From: Sipunculus nudus
Taxonomy: Eukaryota; Annelida; Sipuncula; Golfingiida; Sipunculidae
DNA length: 64,000 nt
Direction: 5' to 3'
Assembly (NCBI GenBank): GCA_026874595.1
Contig: CM049306.1
Coordinates: forward strand, 23,297,019 to 23,361,018
Shown: positions 48,094 to 62,600 of the stretch, one piece after another
How positions within the stretch are numbered: the first letter of the stretch is position 1
How the letters are laid out: the number at the start of each line of letters is the position of its first letter
Translations under genes and position numbers: made by a program
Notes under the pieces: model-generated
Told to the model about the DNA's origin: nothing
The model's input: the letters and a program-made list of their open reading frames with translations, nothing else
Databases searched by the model: none

Positions 48094-48618
48094 TTTGGGC
48101 CCTTTTCCATGCACTTGGAAATGTATGTGTGTCTGAGCGCTGAAAAATCCCATCAGTGTATAAATCATGTGTAGCTTTTCCATGCACACGGAAACATGCA
48201 AGGATGAATCTTCTTGAGGAGATCAAGGATGTGAATGCAGTCTGCTTGTTGCCAAATCTTGGTGACAAGTTACATTTAATTTCTGTATTTCATGTCTAAG
48301 TTAATGATTATATTTGTGTGTGTGTGTGTTAAACATCTGATTACTGCCTGTGGCAGCCAAGAATCTTATCTGAAATGACCCCCCACCTGACAATACCACA
48401 CTACGTTTACAATAAGCCTCTGCAAATGCAATGAAAATCAATAATGCATACATGAACTGTACATAACATATAGATGCACCACATGTTGCCATGAACGCTG
48501 GTGGATGGGAAATCCCAAGTTGTGAAAATACATCGCACAGAGGGGAGATTCCATGGAAAAGCTCAAATCAGTGCATGTTTTCAGCCAACAGGAACGTGCT
48601 CATGGAAAAGGAGCCAAA
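48094..48618. mobile_element. Foldback MITE related to 10778-11373
   Basis: The left end TTTGGGCCCTTTTCCATGCA and the inverse of the right end (TTTGGCTCCTTTTCCATGAG) are imperfect terminal inverted repeats. The 525-bp length, the CCTTTCCAT core and the internal repeats of the end motif (tttccatgcacacggaaaca near 48178) are like the element in PRELID1 intron 2. No ORF; no clear duplication. Confidence 0.55.
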
Positions 48619-50453
48619 TTCTAAAAGTTAAACAGTCAGAATTATACTATACAACCATATATACAATTTGAAAAAACAGTGTATATTAAATAAATTATGT
48701 ATAATTACAGCTCAAGCAGAACACTTTGGGCATATAAGCAGCATTGTGGCATTGATCACATAAAATTTATAAACTTAACAGATATTCCATAAACCAGTCA
48801 TAATGTTATAAATAGAAATATGTTTGTCACACTGATAATGTTTTCATCTATGATAATGAATTATTGTAAATATAAGCCTATGTATAGTGCAAATCACATT
48901 GAGCATAGTAAAACTTAATGGAAGCATTTAGCAGCTTTGACCACTGAGGAAACTCTCATCTAAATATATATACATGTAGTTGGTGATGATTGATAATATG
49001 ATTCAAAATCAACTCTCCATAAGGTTTTAAGCAGGTTATATGGTACTAGAAAATATGATGTATATATAACTCATTGATACATGTACGTGGAACCAACACA
49101 AAACTGAATTCTGTAATTCAGAATCTACACAATCACACATTTATGGCAGAGTGTACAACTTTTTCCACCAGGACACCATGGGTGAGAATGTACTGGAAGT
49201 CATAAAAAGAATATGTCATAATTAAGGCATATTGAATACTTCCAAGATTAAAGTACTTTGATAAGAGATCTGTAAATATCTGGACACCTGCTATCACTAC
49301 TTGCCACAAATGAAAATTTCCCTCTTCACATATGAACCAAGAATATTTAAGAAATAGCCAAAGTTTGAGTATTCCTCTGGCTTGTCAAAGTGATAGAGTC
49401 TTATATATAACATTATAACATGAACTATAATTCTTCAATTTTGTAATGTATAAATTATGTGCTTTTAGGCCATGAGTTTCTCTTTAGCAGTGTTTATGAT
49501 ATTTATAAAAAACTGAAATACTATACTTTCTAAAAATGATAAATATTTCATATTAACAACCCACACACAGTTCATATTTGCACCTCTCAGAATATCACAA
49601 TTTACATTCTACTAGTATATTATAATCATTTTGTTTTACAATCTAGAAATACAATACTGCCTCACAATGTCATAGTCATAAGCAGATATCATTTGTGCCC
49701 AACTGAATCATGTTATATGTACATTACCATGTGGATATATATGACTTACAGGTAACACTTCTGAGTATAGCAGACTGCACAAGCAATAGGGGCAGCACTG
49801 ACATCATTATTATGTAGGAACAACTTTGACAAAAACCTGCAGGGAAATGTTAGAAGAAATGGCTGATTTGGACAGCACATTCTCCTAATGGACCATGAAC
49901 AAACATCCCCTTGATCTCTATGTTACAAATGGAAGCAGCAGCTGTGTTACTTTTAAAGCATCTTTAATACACACCTCATGGTTATGTTATCACTAGTTAA
50001 CTTGTTTATATTTACAAGTGTTATTTACTGTGCATATGAAAAGGCATAACAACATACCATATACAACATTACCATTGAAATAGTAAACAGTAATTTCTTC
50101 TATTTATGACAGGCACATTCACAGATTTTAAAGTTTTATCTATTGAACTACACTGCAGTATGAACAAAGGTGTTATATTACAGAGTAGTCATTAATTTGG
50201 TGTTACATCAAGAACTACTTAACTGATCATAACAACTGTTAAACAATGGTAGGTGAATAGACAATCATGTTAAATAGATGTATATTATAAGTTAAAACAT
50301 CAGCCCTGGGTATATATCACTGCTATATGCATTACTAGATATTTGCAAACAGTGCATACTGTAATCATGCTTGAGGGGTGTGCCATCAAGTTAGGCACAT
50401 TGATAAATTTGTGCACGAGTTTCTATGCAGGAAAATCCATGCAGTTATCATCT
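48619..50453. other. AT-rich intergenic, possibly 3' UTR of the orphan exon
   Basis: Nothing coding seen. It lies downstream (minus strand) of the terminal exon at 50454-50736. Confidence 0.35.
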
Positions 50454-50736
50454 TCACACACAGGTTTCCGGGGTAAGGGCCACCTTCATGTTGCGAACTC
50501 TTCTTACAAGGTTTGTGACATCAGCACCCATACATGTCACTGGTCTCCTTGGTGAGTGAGGTGGCGTGTCGTTGTCAGGTTGCTGGCTTGACAGTTGCCG
50601 TGGAGGCCATGGCTGATTTGCGATTTCGTTTGGTTGAATGTAGTTGGCTCCTGGTTCCAGGAGTTGTACTTCTGGAACGGCAGCGAAATCTGGGGCATCT
50701 CCATTAGGTGATGGGTACATGTGGCACATGGTTTTG
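50454..50736 (-). CDS. Orphan terminal coding exon with a C-terminal ETCV (gene unknown)
   Basis: A minus-strand acceptor (ccaactgcag) opens an exon of 283 nt that stays open for 93 codons and ends PETCV-stop. Its GC content is clearly above the flanks, supporting real coding sequence. The peptide is Pro/Ser/Asp-rich (PSPNGDAPDFAAVPEVQLLE, then PPRQLSSQQPDNDTPPHSPR) and finishes VRRVRNMKVALTPETCV. The last residues T-x-V fit a class I PDZ ligand, so this could be the cytoplasmic tail of a membrane or scaffold protein. I do not recognise the family. No upstream exons were found in 50737-56656, so the gene may start beyond NMNAT. Its phase (one base completing a codon) would also fit splicing from the NMNAT exon ending at 62876, as an alternative last exon; this is speculative. 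Confidence 0.55.
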
Positions 50737-51406
50737 CTGCAGTTGGAGTTTTTTTTATTATTAATATTATTAATATATGAGGTAATGTTCATATAATGTT
50801 CCACCAAAAGGTGCCCAATGAAATTTTGAGATTAATTTCTCAAATTTACCATTTAATTACTAAGCTGGGCACAAAGGTGGTTAAGGTCTGAAGGCTTACT
50901 TTGTAATGAAAAACTTAATGACAAGAACATGCTTTAAATTTTACAACCTCCTGGATTTTTTTTAGGCTATGGCATCAACAATTTTAAAATTCATACAGTA
51001 CCTTTGCACATGTGACTAATGACCTCAAGTCATTTATCATCAGCTGTGGCATTAAAATATCATGAAAAATAATCTTCTCTATAGATGTTTTATTGCATTT
51101 CTGAAATGTTTTACGTGTTTTGGTTGGTTTTTAGTTGATTAGGCCTATGCTTCATTTTTCTTTGCAAATTATTTATTTTTATTTAAGAAATGGCCTGCCA
51201 TTTAATGAAACACGCCAAATTTCAATGGGCATCACTGAGTGGAACAGACTAGTGTTATTTAGTGAGTGAGTCAGTAAAACAAAGGTCAAATTAAAATGTT
51301 GCTTTGGCATTCAGTGCAGTTAATAAATAGAGCTCGGTATCACATGCAGGTCTAGTGTCAAAGACAACTGCATACAAGAACACCAACTATATAGTTACTA
51401 CTTGAA
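50737..51406. other. AT-rich intron or intergenic
   Basis: No exon, repeat family or RNA gene recognised. Confidence 0.4.
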
Positions 51407-52870
51407 ACAAGTGGCCCCTGGGCCATGACGCTCAGCTGAATTCAAGGAATGTTGAACAATGAGCAAAATGACTGCCACAGTGCAAACAAATCATGAATTT
51501 TGTGAAAAGTCCTTAGAAATGGGTTTCAGTGGGCTTTTGGACAGATGACAACTTAATTTGAAGGTCTCATAAATAGAAAAAAAATGCGTAAAAATTTGAA
51601 AAAAAATACAGGTAGTGCCACCAGTCTGCAGGAACTGATGAAACACTGCATGAACAATATATATCCAAAGAATCATGGCTATCAAGGCATTAGTTATTCA
51701 GATACTGGAGCTTTTGTTTGTATCAAATTTTTAATTATTCTTGGGAGTATTTATGAGCCCTATAGCTCGGAGAATATGGGTTACAGAAACCTAATTTTAG
51801 GTTTCCAAGGAGATTTTTCATTAGTCTCCCTGGATGTCAAGTAAGAAGATTCTAGGTACAGCAGTTACAGTTTGTGGCATGTTAACAGATGACCACTTCA
51901 TTTGAAGGTCTCATAAATTGAGAAAAAATGCCTAAAAAAATTGAAAAAAATACAGGTGGCGCCACCAGTTTGCAGGAACTGATGGAACACTCCATGATCA
52001 ATATGCCTGCAAAGAATCATGGAGATCAATGCATTGGTTATTCAGATACTGGAGTTTAAATTTGTATCAAATTTTTAATTATTCTGAGGGGTACTTGCGA
52101 CTAAGGATATGGGTAACAGAGACCTAATCTCATGTTTTCACAGAGACTTTTCATGAACCTCCCTTGATGTCAAGTTAAAAGAATCTAGGTCCTGCGGTTA
52201 CGATTTGTGCCCTGTTAACAGATGACAATTTCTTTGAAGGTCTCAAAAATAAAGAAAAAAATTTGTAAAATTGAAAAAAAATACAGATGGCGCCACCAAT
52301 TTGCAGGAACTGATGGAACATCCTATGATCAATATTCATGCAAAGAATCATGGTGATCAATGCAGTAGTTATTCAGAGACTTGAGCTTTTGTATCAAATT
52401 TTGCATTATTCTGGGGGTACTTACGAGCCCCATTGCTCAGAGGATATGGATAACAGAGACCTAATTTCAGGTTTTCAAGGAGATTTTTCATGGACCTCCC
52501 TGGATATTAAGTTTGAAGATTCCAGGTCCAGTGGTTATGATTTGTGCCCTGTTAACTGATGACAGTTTCATTGAGGTTTGAAAAAAAAAAAGAAAAAAAT
52601 TTGCAAAAATTTTTAAAAAATACAGGTGGCGCCACCAGTCTGGAGGTGGTGATGGAACATCCCATGATTACTATTCATGCAAAGAATCTTGGTGATCAAT
52701 GCAGTGGTTATTCAGATACTTGAGCTTTTGTATCAAATTTTTCATTATTCTGGGGGATACTTCAGAGCCCCATGGCTCTGAGGTTTTTGGTAACAGAGAC
52801 CTAATTTTCATTTTCCAAGAAGATTTTTCATTGACCTCTCTGCATGTTAAGAAAGAAGTTTTCCAATCTG
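51407..52870 (+). repeat. Family A element, forward copy, four ~337-bp units
   Basis: It starts with acaagtggcccctgggccat and the ctcagctg motif. The line 'caggtggcgccaccagt' or a close form occurs at 51610, 51954, 52286 and 52623, spacings 344, 332 and 337. Each unit also carries 'gaactgatggaaca' and 'gggtaacagagacctaat' lines. The 3' hairpin end of the family is not seen, so the copy looks 3'-truncated near 52870. No real ORF. Confidence 0.8.
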
Positions 52871-55783
52871 GTCAAAGTTGCCAAACAATAAGAAATGTTT
52901 TGTGATATTCATTAGACCAACTTTCCATATAACAAACATAAGTTTTAGATTTAAACAGGTCAAACAAAACTACAACACATGTTTATTTACCTTTTAATGT
53001 CCAATCTGTCTGAAATATTTTACAAGTTACAAGATTAGCCAATGTTGAAGCTGCACAAGATGATTTATGAGTGTGTACTCTAAAATGAGCCTGGTTTATG
53101 GCTGAGTGTCAGTCTTTAACTCATGTACAGGAGGTCAAAATGTACAAAATAGACCCTGCCATAAGGAGGCAGGACTACTTTAATGGTCTGTCATTCAATC
53201 CCATTCTTTTACCACATATCTCTAAGACACTTGCTGCTTTCACTAAATTTTACAGATTTACTCAGCAGGACTGACATGATTATCACCTGCAGGTGGAGCC
53301 ACCTCAGTTTAGCAACTTTTTGCACTCCAAAATGGTCTTTTTCACTTTAGTAAAGTCAGTTAGTGAAAATACTTTAGCTTCAAATCATATAGGATTCCTT
53401 CGAGCTTGTGCAATTCAGTGAATACTATATTTAATAGAATTATTTTCATTTGATGTTTTCAAGTTTTTTTTATTTAAAAAAAGGGTTCTTGCCAAGGTTT
53501 GGGAAAATTTGGGCATTACTGATGCCAGAAAATCCTAGTTAAACATATTATTTGTGCCTCAAGGCCCTTGTTTATGGATGATCAGAGAACAGATAAACTG
53601 AGGACACTGAATGGTTAATTAGTTGTCTGTGGCTTTGGTACTACCTCCTTGTAAAAATGTTGCTTTTGTTGTTGAAAATATAGATGGGTGAAAAAAGCCA
53701 GGTGACATTTGAGTAGTGATGAAACTGACCATAAATTTTGCAAGCTTAAGGTAATCAGCTTTCTGTCGGTCTGTCAGGCCACCATTTATTCATGTGCATG
53801 ATCTCAAGATCCATCTGAGCAGTTGCTGTGAAATGTTTATGAAGTTTGATCTCTTCTAGAGGTTGTGTGCTATTAAACTTTGCACCTGTCAGAAATAATT
53901 CACAGGTATCTTGAAATGTTTCAGTATATGTTCAGCTGGCCTACTGTCTCAATTTTTATTTCAAATATGTCATTCCCTGATGCAAGGTTCAGTGTTTTGG
54001 TTGAGGATATCTAAACTGGAGTCCTCATTGCTAACAAACCACACCAATCACAATATCCATCCACATGCTTCATTCAGAGAAACACTAAAGCCAAGCACTT
54101 ACAAATAATAAGTTTAATCATTCAAAACAAAATATTATATACATATTGACTCAGGTACAACAAAACATATATTTCTATTGAACTCATGATCTGCATGAAA
54201 AACAAATGAAGCATAACAGATGTAAATATGGACAGTGTAGGTAAGACAATGCAGCAAGAGCTCTTTATAGAATAACAAAAAAAGACAAAAATAATCTGTT
54301 ATATTATAGATACAAGTGTTACTATTACATGTGTACTTTCATATACGTTTGCAACACTGGCTATGCTTCCGTCTTATAATAAAACTGAAGTCCACTGGCC
54401 TTGAACACACTAAACACCACCCAAAGTGATTTTATTAACAAAGCTAGTACATACTGTGACCAACACAATTCTAACAATAAATTATAATTTGTCTGACTTC
54501 ACAAGATAAGAAGATGCCAGTTTCTAAAGCACAATCTTTGGATACTGAGACATGGTTTATGTGTCAAAACCTTCAGGGGTGACATATTACTTTGGTCTGT
54601 GCAGTGAAAGAGCGTGAAAAAATTCTTTAAAGGGTCCTACATCTTAGAGGGGAAGGAATAATAATTCCATACACCATTTTGTAAAATTGGGTACTTAACC
54701 TTTGCCTATTCTGTTCAGAAACCAGGCCACAATCATATGCTACTACATCCTGACTGGATCTGGCAAATATAAGCACGTTTGACAGTAAGCACAAATGAAC
54801 AAATTTCCTTGGAGCAAGGAGTTTATATGAATGGAGTAACAACTCTGTCCCATGCCTGTGTTGGATGAACCTGACCGGTCCATAAAACTAGCTGATCAGC
54901 AGCACAAAGAGATACCACTAATAAGACCCAGAGAGCATGAGAATACTACCTTCAGAAAAATTTGTTAATTTGTATGCTACGGTACACATAGTTGATCATG
55001 TGAAACAAGCACCTGGAGTGACCCCACAGGTGACCTCCCCTACTATCATTTAAAATTGTAGTCTTCCATTCACGGGTGCTCTACAGTTTAAATATTACTT
55101 GATTATTACAATCCTGTTATGATCTATATCAGTGTGCTGCATGTAAACTAATGTGAACTTTAGAAAAAAATAGCATTTTTTCAAGTGAACAGGGTTTCTC
55201 TCCTACAGGGACATGTCAAATGTAATGGCTAAATATACAATGAGTGGACACATCATGTATTTTGTCTCAAGGTTGCTCAAGCTGTTTTTCCAACACATGC
55301 CCCACTTGAATATATCTCTTAGACCTAATTCCATGCAACTTTAACTGTCTGCCTATAGATATTTATTGTACATATTATTCCAGGAATTTACCTCTCAGTA
55401 ACAGGATTTATCATTCTGACTGGACAAGGGCTAGTGACAACCACCAGGAACATTCGAAAAGCAAGCTAGATAAATGGCAGTGCCAGCACTGCACACGACA
55501 CCTCCAAACAATGGGTAAACAACAGGGTTGGTGAGCATATTGCACCTTAAATACAATTATCAGCAGACACCTGTGGGCTGTTACAAAGGCCCTGAAGAAG
55601 TTCATATAAATCCTTGCTTTGATCTTGGATGATTAGTAGTCCAGAATAACTAGGGGATTAGGGAGGGGCATAACTGTAACAATAATTCATTAACATAAGT
55701 GGAAATAATAAATTAGGTAAAAAGAATAAGTTATTTAAAATATTTCAGTATATGTAACCAGTAATGTTCTATATTATCCACTG

Positions 55784-55786
<3 letters not shown>
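52871..55786. other. Intergenic, no gene recognised
   Basis: AT-rich sequence with no splice-bounded coding exon and no repeat family I could name. A single caggtggagccacct near 53290 echoes the shared palindrome. Confidence 0.4.

Positions 55787-55835
<49 letters not shown>
55787..55835. repeat. (TA)n microsatellite
   Basis: About 49 bases of uninterrupted alternating T and A. Such tracts are unstable and self-complementary. Confidence 0.95.
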
Positions 55836-55837
<2 letters not shown>

Positions 55838-56656
55838 TCATTTCATTTGGGTAAAAGCAGTTTCAAAGCTGCAGGGTATCACCATCAGCCTCACCAGAAG
55901 CAAGTCACTCATATTTAAAGAAGATAGAAATGAATGACTTGTTATATTATACACTTATACCTATATTATATTTAATGCCCTATCCTCTGAGGGTCAGTGA
56001 CTTAGTATGATTCATCTAAAAATATATCCTTCCTAATTCTGTGTTCCTGACTACCATGACAGTTGTATGTATCTCAAATAGATCAAAATCAATCTGGCTA
56101 TAATGATATATCATGTCAATTCAGTTCCTAATACCAAACCTCGTATGAAGTATTTTTAAATCAGTTTTTACTAGTTCATAGAAAATTAAACCAAAATTCG
56201 TCTTTATTTCTAGACCACAAATGAAATTCATTGCCTGCCTACCTGTGTGATTAAGGAAAACCAAAAATGCATCTTAAACAATCTTTGATTGGTTTAATCA
56301 TGTGGCAGTTGGCCAATCAAATTCCATTCAATTCCTCTCTTACCAAGACATTTCATCCTGCATGTCTTGTACAGCCCTGAGAGACTCGTGTATGGTTAAC
56401 TTATCTGTACATGGACATCTGACAAATACTGGTACAGTGTTTAACAATTGCCATGTATCTAAGAACTACTGGTTTGTTCCAGCCCAAATAATATCTTTTA
56501 AATAATATTGCAGCACCACAGACTCTCAATAATATTCAAATAGTATGTATGTTATATACATAGCAATAGCAAGTAGAACATAGGATATGTGTACACAGGT
56601 GTGCATGCAGGCCTATGTGATGATGAGTCAAGCAGCATACAGGGATGGTACATGTC
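55836..56656 (-). other. NMNAT 3' UTR / downstream region
   Basis: No coding exon is seen. It follows the NMNAT stop on the minus strand. Confidence 0.4.
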
Positions 56657-59600
56657 TTACTTGTCTCCTGCACCATATAGTTTGTGGCTGTTGATATATT
56701 CTATCACAGAGTCTTGGACCAAGTATTTAACACTCTCTCCTCGACGAAGGGCTCTCCTTTAAACAAAATATAGATATATTATGTTAAAGTCCAGTTAAAA
56801 TGTTTCAAATCAAATATTTTATCAATTTAACATCCAGTTGTTAATCAATCACTGTTAAGTCTGTTATACAAAAATTATTTTTGTCCCCCACTTCCTTGGA
56901 AGGAACCCATTCAAATTTGGGTCAGTGATTGCATGCTCTCATGTTTACCTTTGTTGGGATTGGTTTTGGAGTGTCTGTCTCACAAGATAATAATAAAATA
57001 TTATATTTCAGTTGTTATATGATGAATTGACCAGCACATTTAGTTCCACTAATCACAAACAAGTGTTGCTAGCAGTGGACATGAATTTTTTTGCAGTAAC
57101 CACTAGGTGCTGCCATCTTTTGAGCATGGTTAAAACTATTTGTACTTACCATAGACTTTAAATTATTCCCAGAATGGAAGGCAGAAGCAGAGCACATAAA
57201 TTCCTTGAATTTGCTTGTTTAATTACAAATCTATCAAAAGTATTTTAGCATTATTTAGGTAATCATAATTCTATTTCAAAAGAAACAACCAATAAAAGTG
57301 ACCAAAGGGTCATGATGCTCAGCTGTTTAGAATAACACTCCTGCCTTTCATGTGCATATTTTTTCTTTTATGAACGGTGTAATTTTGATTAAACTTTTGA
57401 TATTGAGTGGGATCTTGAACTTGCATACAAAACAAGGAATACAGAGGTGGCACCACTAGTCTCATGAGAGAGATAACACTTTCCGAGCTGAATTATGGCA
57501 GAAAATTTTAAGCCAACTGATGCATTAAATTTATCATTGAGAAACAAACTATTGTATCAATTTTTACTCAAAATGGAGCACTTCTAGTGAAATCTGCAAG
57601 TGACATTTGTCATAAGCTGGTTGGGTCAATTACCGGTACTTAAATTTAGCATGCATACAGGTTAACATATCTGCAGGGTTTCCATCACAAAAAAAAAAGA
57701 ATATGTCCATTTTTGAGAAAGACCCTCGCACTGTGTGGAAACTTTTTGAAAAGGAAAAGTATAAACCAGGTTTCTGGTTGCTCTTTTTTGGGTATCCACT
57801 AGGACTTTTGACAAGGAAAAAGCCCTGCCAAATCCACTGCTTCCATTATACACTGACATCATCTCCAGCATTTCAACTGGTTGACCAATTCTTAAATATA
57901 GCACAAGACTGAGCCCTGCAAAGGACAAGAAGCAAAACCTTGAGCTGAAAGCCAACCACCACCAAAAGTTGTGGCCAACTGTCAATTAACAACATATATA
58001 ATTTTGATTTAAAAAAAATTTTGATTCAACAAGAATACCACAGATACATTGTGTACATTATACAGGTTTCTCAGCAAAGCCTTGTCTAATTTTCAGATCG
58101 TCCAGACAATTTTCTTTGGTGACTTGATATTGTTTCATCAGTTAAATAAAATATCCCTGAATTTCAAATTTTTAGTTTTCTAACAAATTTTTCACAAGTT
58201 TGAAAGGTCGTTCATCAAACTAAGTTTGAAATATTGTTCAACAAACTTCCGCCCCTCTCAGTATTTGCTCTCCGGAGAGGATATTACGCATCATGCAGAT
58301 TAGCAGCCAAACTTGGCCTCATTATCATCAAGGGCATTGCTCGCATTGACAGAAAAAATTCACAGCGCATTTAATGGAAGCCTTGATTTAAAATCTGCAA
58401 GATCTTTTTTGCACTCAGATCCCATGAAAAGTTAACCCGACAGCTGATGGTGTCACTTCTAGCCAATTTTATCCATCGGCTCCAATGCTGCAGCAAGGTT
58501 TGAAACCGAATGCATATTCCCAAGGTATCCAAATGAGTACTTGGCTGACAAGGTCAAATCTAAGGACCAAAGGACAATACTTGTATATATAGTGACATTC
58601 CTTAGCAATTATGCAGTCTAACATCACCTGTTATTTGCTGAAGAATTGTATCCAGACAGGAGTGTTTTAGTCTGTAAGGTGCTGGCTTCTGCCATATTGG
58701 GGCTCGGAGCTAGGTATTTGTAACTGCAGAAATTTGGGAATTAAAGCCATAAAAACACTCATATGTGATGTTACGATCTGCATATGATGGGCATGCAGGA
58801 ACCAGGGTGTACTTTTCATAAAATTAATGTGACAGTCTGCCAGACTGTAAAGCACTGACGAGAAGAATTTAATTTCCCTCTTATATATATTCGATTATTA
58901 GGTTTAAGAAATCTTAAATGCTATGGTGTCAGTACGCTAATGGACAATTCTATCATATGTAGACTTACTAGGCAAATTACTATGCAAAAATACAATAACT
59001 TTTTTCAAGTGCTTTCTCTGGGGGCAAATGTCTGTTAATTTACTGGCAAATATTAAGGGGTCACTGAAACCCTGTATATGTCACCTGTGAATTTTTATTT
59101 ATCAGTCTTCAACACACAGAACAATCTGACTTAAGAAAAGCTCTCAATAAAGTTTCGCTGTGGAGATCACATAATATAGGTCAGGTGGCCTAATTTTAGC
59201 TTTGTATAAAGATTTCACTAAGACCTGTCTGGATGTCAGGCTAGAATTTTTTTTGTCAAATTGTTACAATTTTGCCCTCCAAACAGATGGACAGCCATAT
59301 GAAACAAACCAATGTTGAGCTTGGTGGCATATTGGGTAGAGTGCTGGACTTGTGACTGCAAGGTTTTGGATTCGCATCCCGTTCTGGCCACCATCTGTGC
59401 TAAGACTTCTAGGCAAAATCTTTACCATAAGCATGTGCTCTCTCGACCCAGGAGTGAATAGGTACTGGTTATGGGGGGGAAGGAAAATGTAGAACAAATA
59501 ACTTTCTAGCACCTGATATGGCTACTTAGGTTGTATGCTCCTTAGGAAGCCAAGAACAAGGGACCTATGGGTCACGGCGCTCAGCTGTTATATATGATTA

Positions 59601-62600
59601 AAAAATATGATTTAGGAATGAGGCATATGCTGGTTTGGTGTGGTAATAAATATAAGCTTTATTATGAGTTGTTGGTGTTTAGCTTATGTATGATTATGAT
59701 ATTATCTTTGGAGACAGGGAAGAGGATTGATTTCATTTATTTTATTAACAATTGGAGTACTATTGTCACACAGATTTTGACTTGGCCATATAACTTATAA
59801 GCAGATCATATGATATAAAAGTTTAACTATTTATTTTAAAAAAATTACAAATATTATCCGAAATATAATTTTTATTAAAAATAATAAGAGAATCTTATGA
59901 TTTTTTAAAATGAAATATAACTGAAATGATTATTAAAATAATATTAAAGAATACATTCATGAATGCATTCATGAATACATTTTGAAAGTATTTGCACTTG
60001 TATTCATATACTTTCATTTTTACCTGAATTCCAATTCTTTATGCAAGACATTTTATAATGAAGTACATATTCATATTCGTATTTAAATACATTTGCAAAG
60101 TTTTCCCACCATTACTGGCATTTATTCAGTTTTCACCAAACAATTATGTTGAGAATCCAGAATATACAAAATTCACACATTTAAATTATGATCAAAAGTA
60201 CCTGGTTTTATGGCTTTTATTTATATTTAAAAAAAAAAAAATGTAATATATTCATTTTGGACTAATTTCACATCAATGTACAGACTAGACACAGAAGGAA
60301 TCTAGATTAATAATATCAACTGCATCTTTGTCTATCATTAATTTCCTTCATATGATCCCTAATGATTAGTAATGAATAATATGATTTACCTTTTTATCAT
60401 TAAAACTGAACTGAAAAATACCATAGGTGCCTGCATGGTGTTATTTGGAGTACGTGACATTCTATCCATCGATACAAGATTCTTTTATCATCAGTAACTG
60501 CAAGTTGATTTCCTGTTATTATAAACTAACAAATTCTTCTTTACTTTTCTTTAATTTGTTATTAAAAAACAATAAAAATTTATTAATTTATTGTTAATTA
60601 TTATGTTGTTGGTTAAAACTACTAGATGAGTTGGGTTGGACACCTGGATCAACTGTGGCTGGCCATAAGCTGCCTACCTGCAACAGTGTATGGCTCGCCT
60701 CAAGCATGCATAATTTGCTGAAAGTTCAACAAGGTCAACATACAGGTGACTCAAGAGGGGCTGGAGAGAGTTAAGGTCTGCCATGGTCTCATAAAAACAT
60801 TAATAAAAGCTACAATTTTTGGCCAATTTCTTTCAGCTTTCTAAACTAAAAAGCTGAAATCCTTGTGTGCATGATATGAAAATTATATCAACCGTGCTCA
60901 CAGGAAACAAATGTGCCATGGTCAAAGTTGGGCAAAATTTAAGGTACTAATTTTATATTTATACTAATAACATATTAAATTTGAAAAATTCAGGACTAAT
61001 TTGGGGTACTCAATTGAATCTTGATTAAATAATGTTACATCCCTGGCAAAAAAACTCTAGTTTCAGCAATCCCCTTGTTAAGGGAGTAAATATATTTCTT
61101 GATTTTTTACATAGTGCATTATGTTTGGGCCCATAATTTAAAACAATTACGCAATACTGACATCATTTCTGGCATATGCATAGAGAATGTACAGAAAAAT
61201 ATGTATATTATATATGATTAAAGTCACATCAGTGGTTATGATATTAGGCAGTCTTGAAGTGTAACAACGGGTTTTTAATGGAAAAATGAAGTTTTTCATT
61301 AATATCTCGAAGGTATTAAGTCCTAGTGACCAAATTCTTGGCATGGTAGGGAATTTTGGAGACATCTAATTGTATGCCAAATTTTAGGAACTGAGAGCTG
61401 AAGCTGGGGAGCTGAGCTCTTGCAAACTGCATAACACTAGCTTGATGTAAACAATTTGTTACATGGTGCTTGAAAACTTGAATAAAATCTACAGCTTTTG
61501 ATCAACTGGTTTCAAATTTTTGGTGTTAACAGACAAAATGCTAACAAAAACATGCTGAGAAAATTAAATCCACAGTACTAACAGTAAAAAAAGTGCCATG
61601 GTCAAAGTTTGGCAAAATTTAAGGTACCAATTTTTTATTTTTGTTAATATTTTAAAAAATTTAAAAGATTTTGATCTAATTTTGGGTATACAATTTAATT
61701 TTGATAAATTAAAGTTATATTACTGGAAAAAAAGTCCATAGCTTTAACAAGTTTTGTGTTAAGTGATCAAATATCTTTCCTGATTTTTTACAAAATGCAT
61801 TATGTTTGGGCCCATAACTTTTTTAAATTATATAATACAGACATAATTTCTGGCATGTACATAGGAACTATACAGAAGAATATTTATGGTATATATGAGG
61901 GAAAACAGATGAGTGGTTTTGATATTAGGCAGTCCTGAAGTGTGAAAATAGGTTTTTAATAAAAAATTGAGGTTTTTCCTTAATTTCTCAAAGGAACGAA
62001 GTCGCAAAGACCCAGTTTTCGGCTTGGTAGGAGATCTTGGGGACATCTAACATTATGCTGAATTTTGGATTCCTAGGTCTTACGGTTTCAAAACGTGCCA
62101 CATCTACGGACGGACGGACGGACGGACGGACAGACGGACGGACGACGGACAATGGACCACGACTATAGCTCAGATGACTTATAGTCAGCTGAGCTAAAAA
62201 CCACAAGAATGAACAGGCCCGAAAGACCAGGAAGGCAAAGTGTAAAGTTGGATGAGACTAACATTGTTGGTGGTATCAGATTATAAACCTTTATCTTTAC
62301 AAGCAGTTTCATGGATCAGATAAAACTATTCAAAGATGAATAAGCACAGTAAATTTCAATGCAATCGCTGCAATTATTGTTGAGAAAATTGGAGTTTTTG
62401 TATAATTTTTTCTCAAAATGGACAAATTCTAGTTAGATATCAAATTTGCAATGACGCCATTTAACATATTAGCTGGCACAGTAAAATCTATTGAATTTTT
62501 GCATGCTGGCAGGAATGTGTAAATATTAGGTTTATGGTCCAACAATTTTTGCTTAAGAGCCTTGATCACTGACATTTTAAGTGCTCAAATTTCTATTTTC

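Noticed and set aside
47948-48268. 106-codon minus-strand ORF
   Set aside because: It overlaps the terminal repeat of a MITE and has no coding signature.
57662-57985. 107-codon minus-strand ORF and its plus-strand partner
   Set aside because: Both lie in a probable transposon relic, have no recognisable domain and no splice context.
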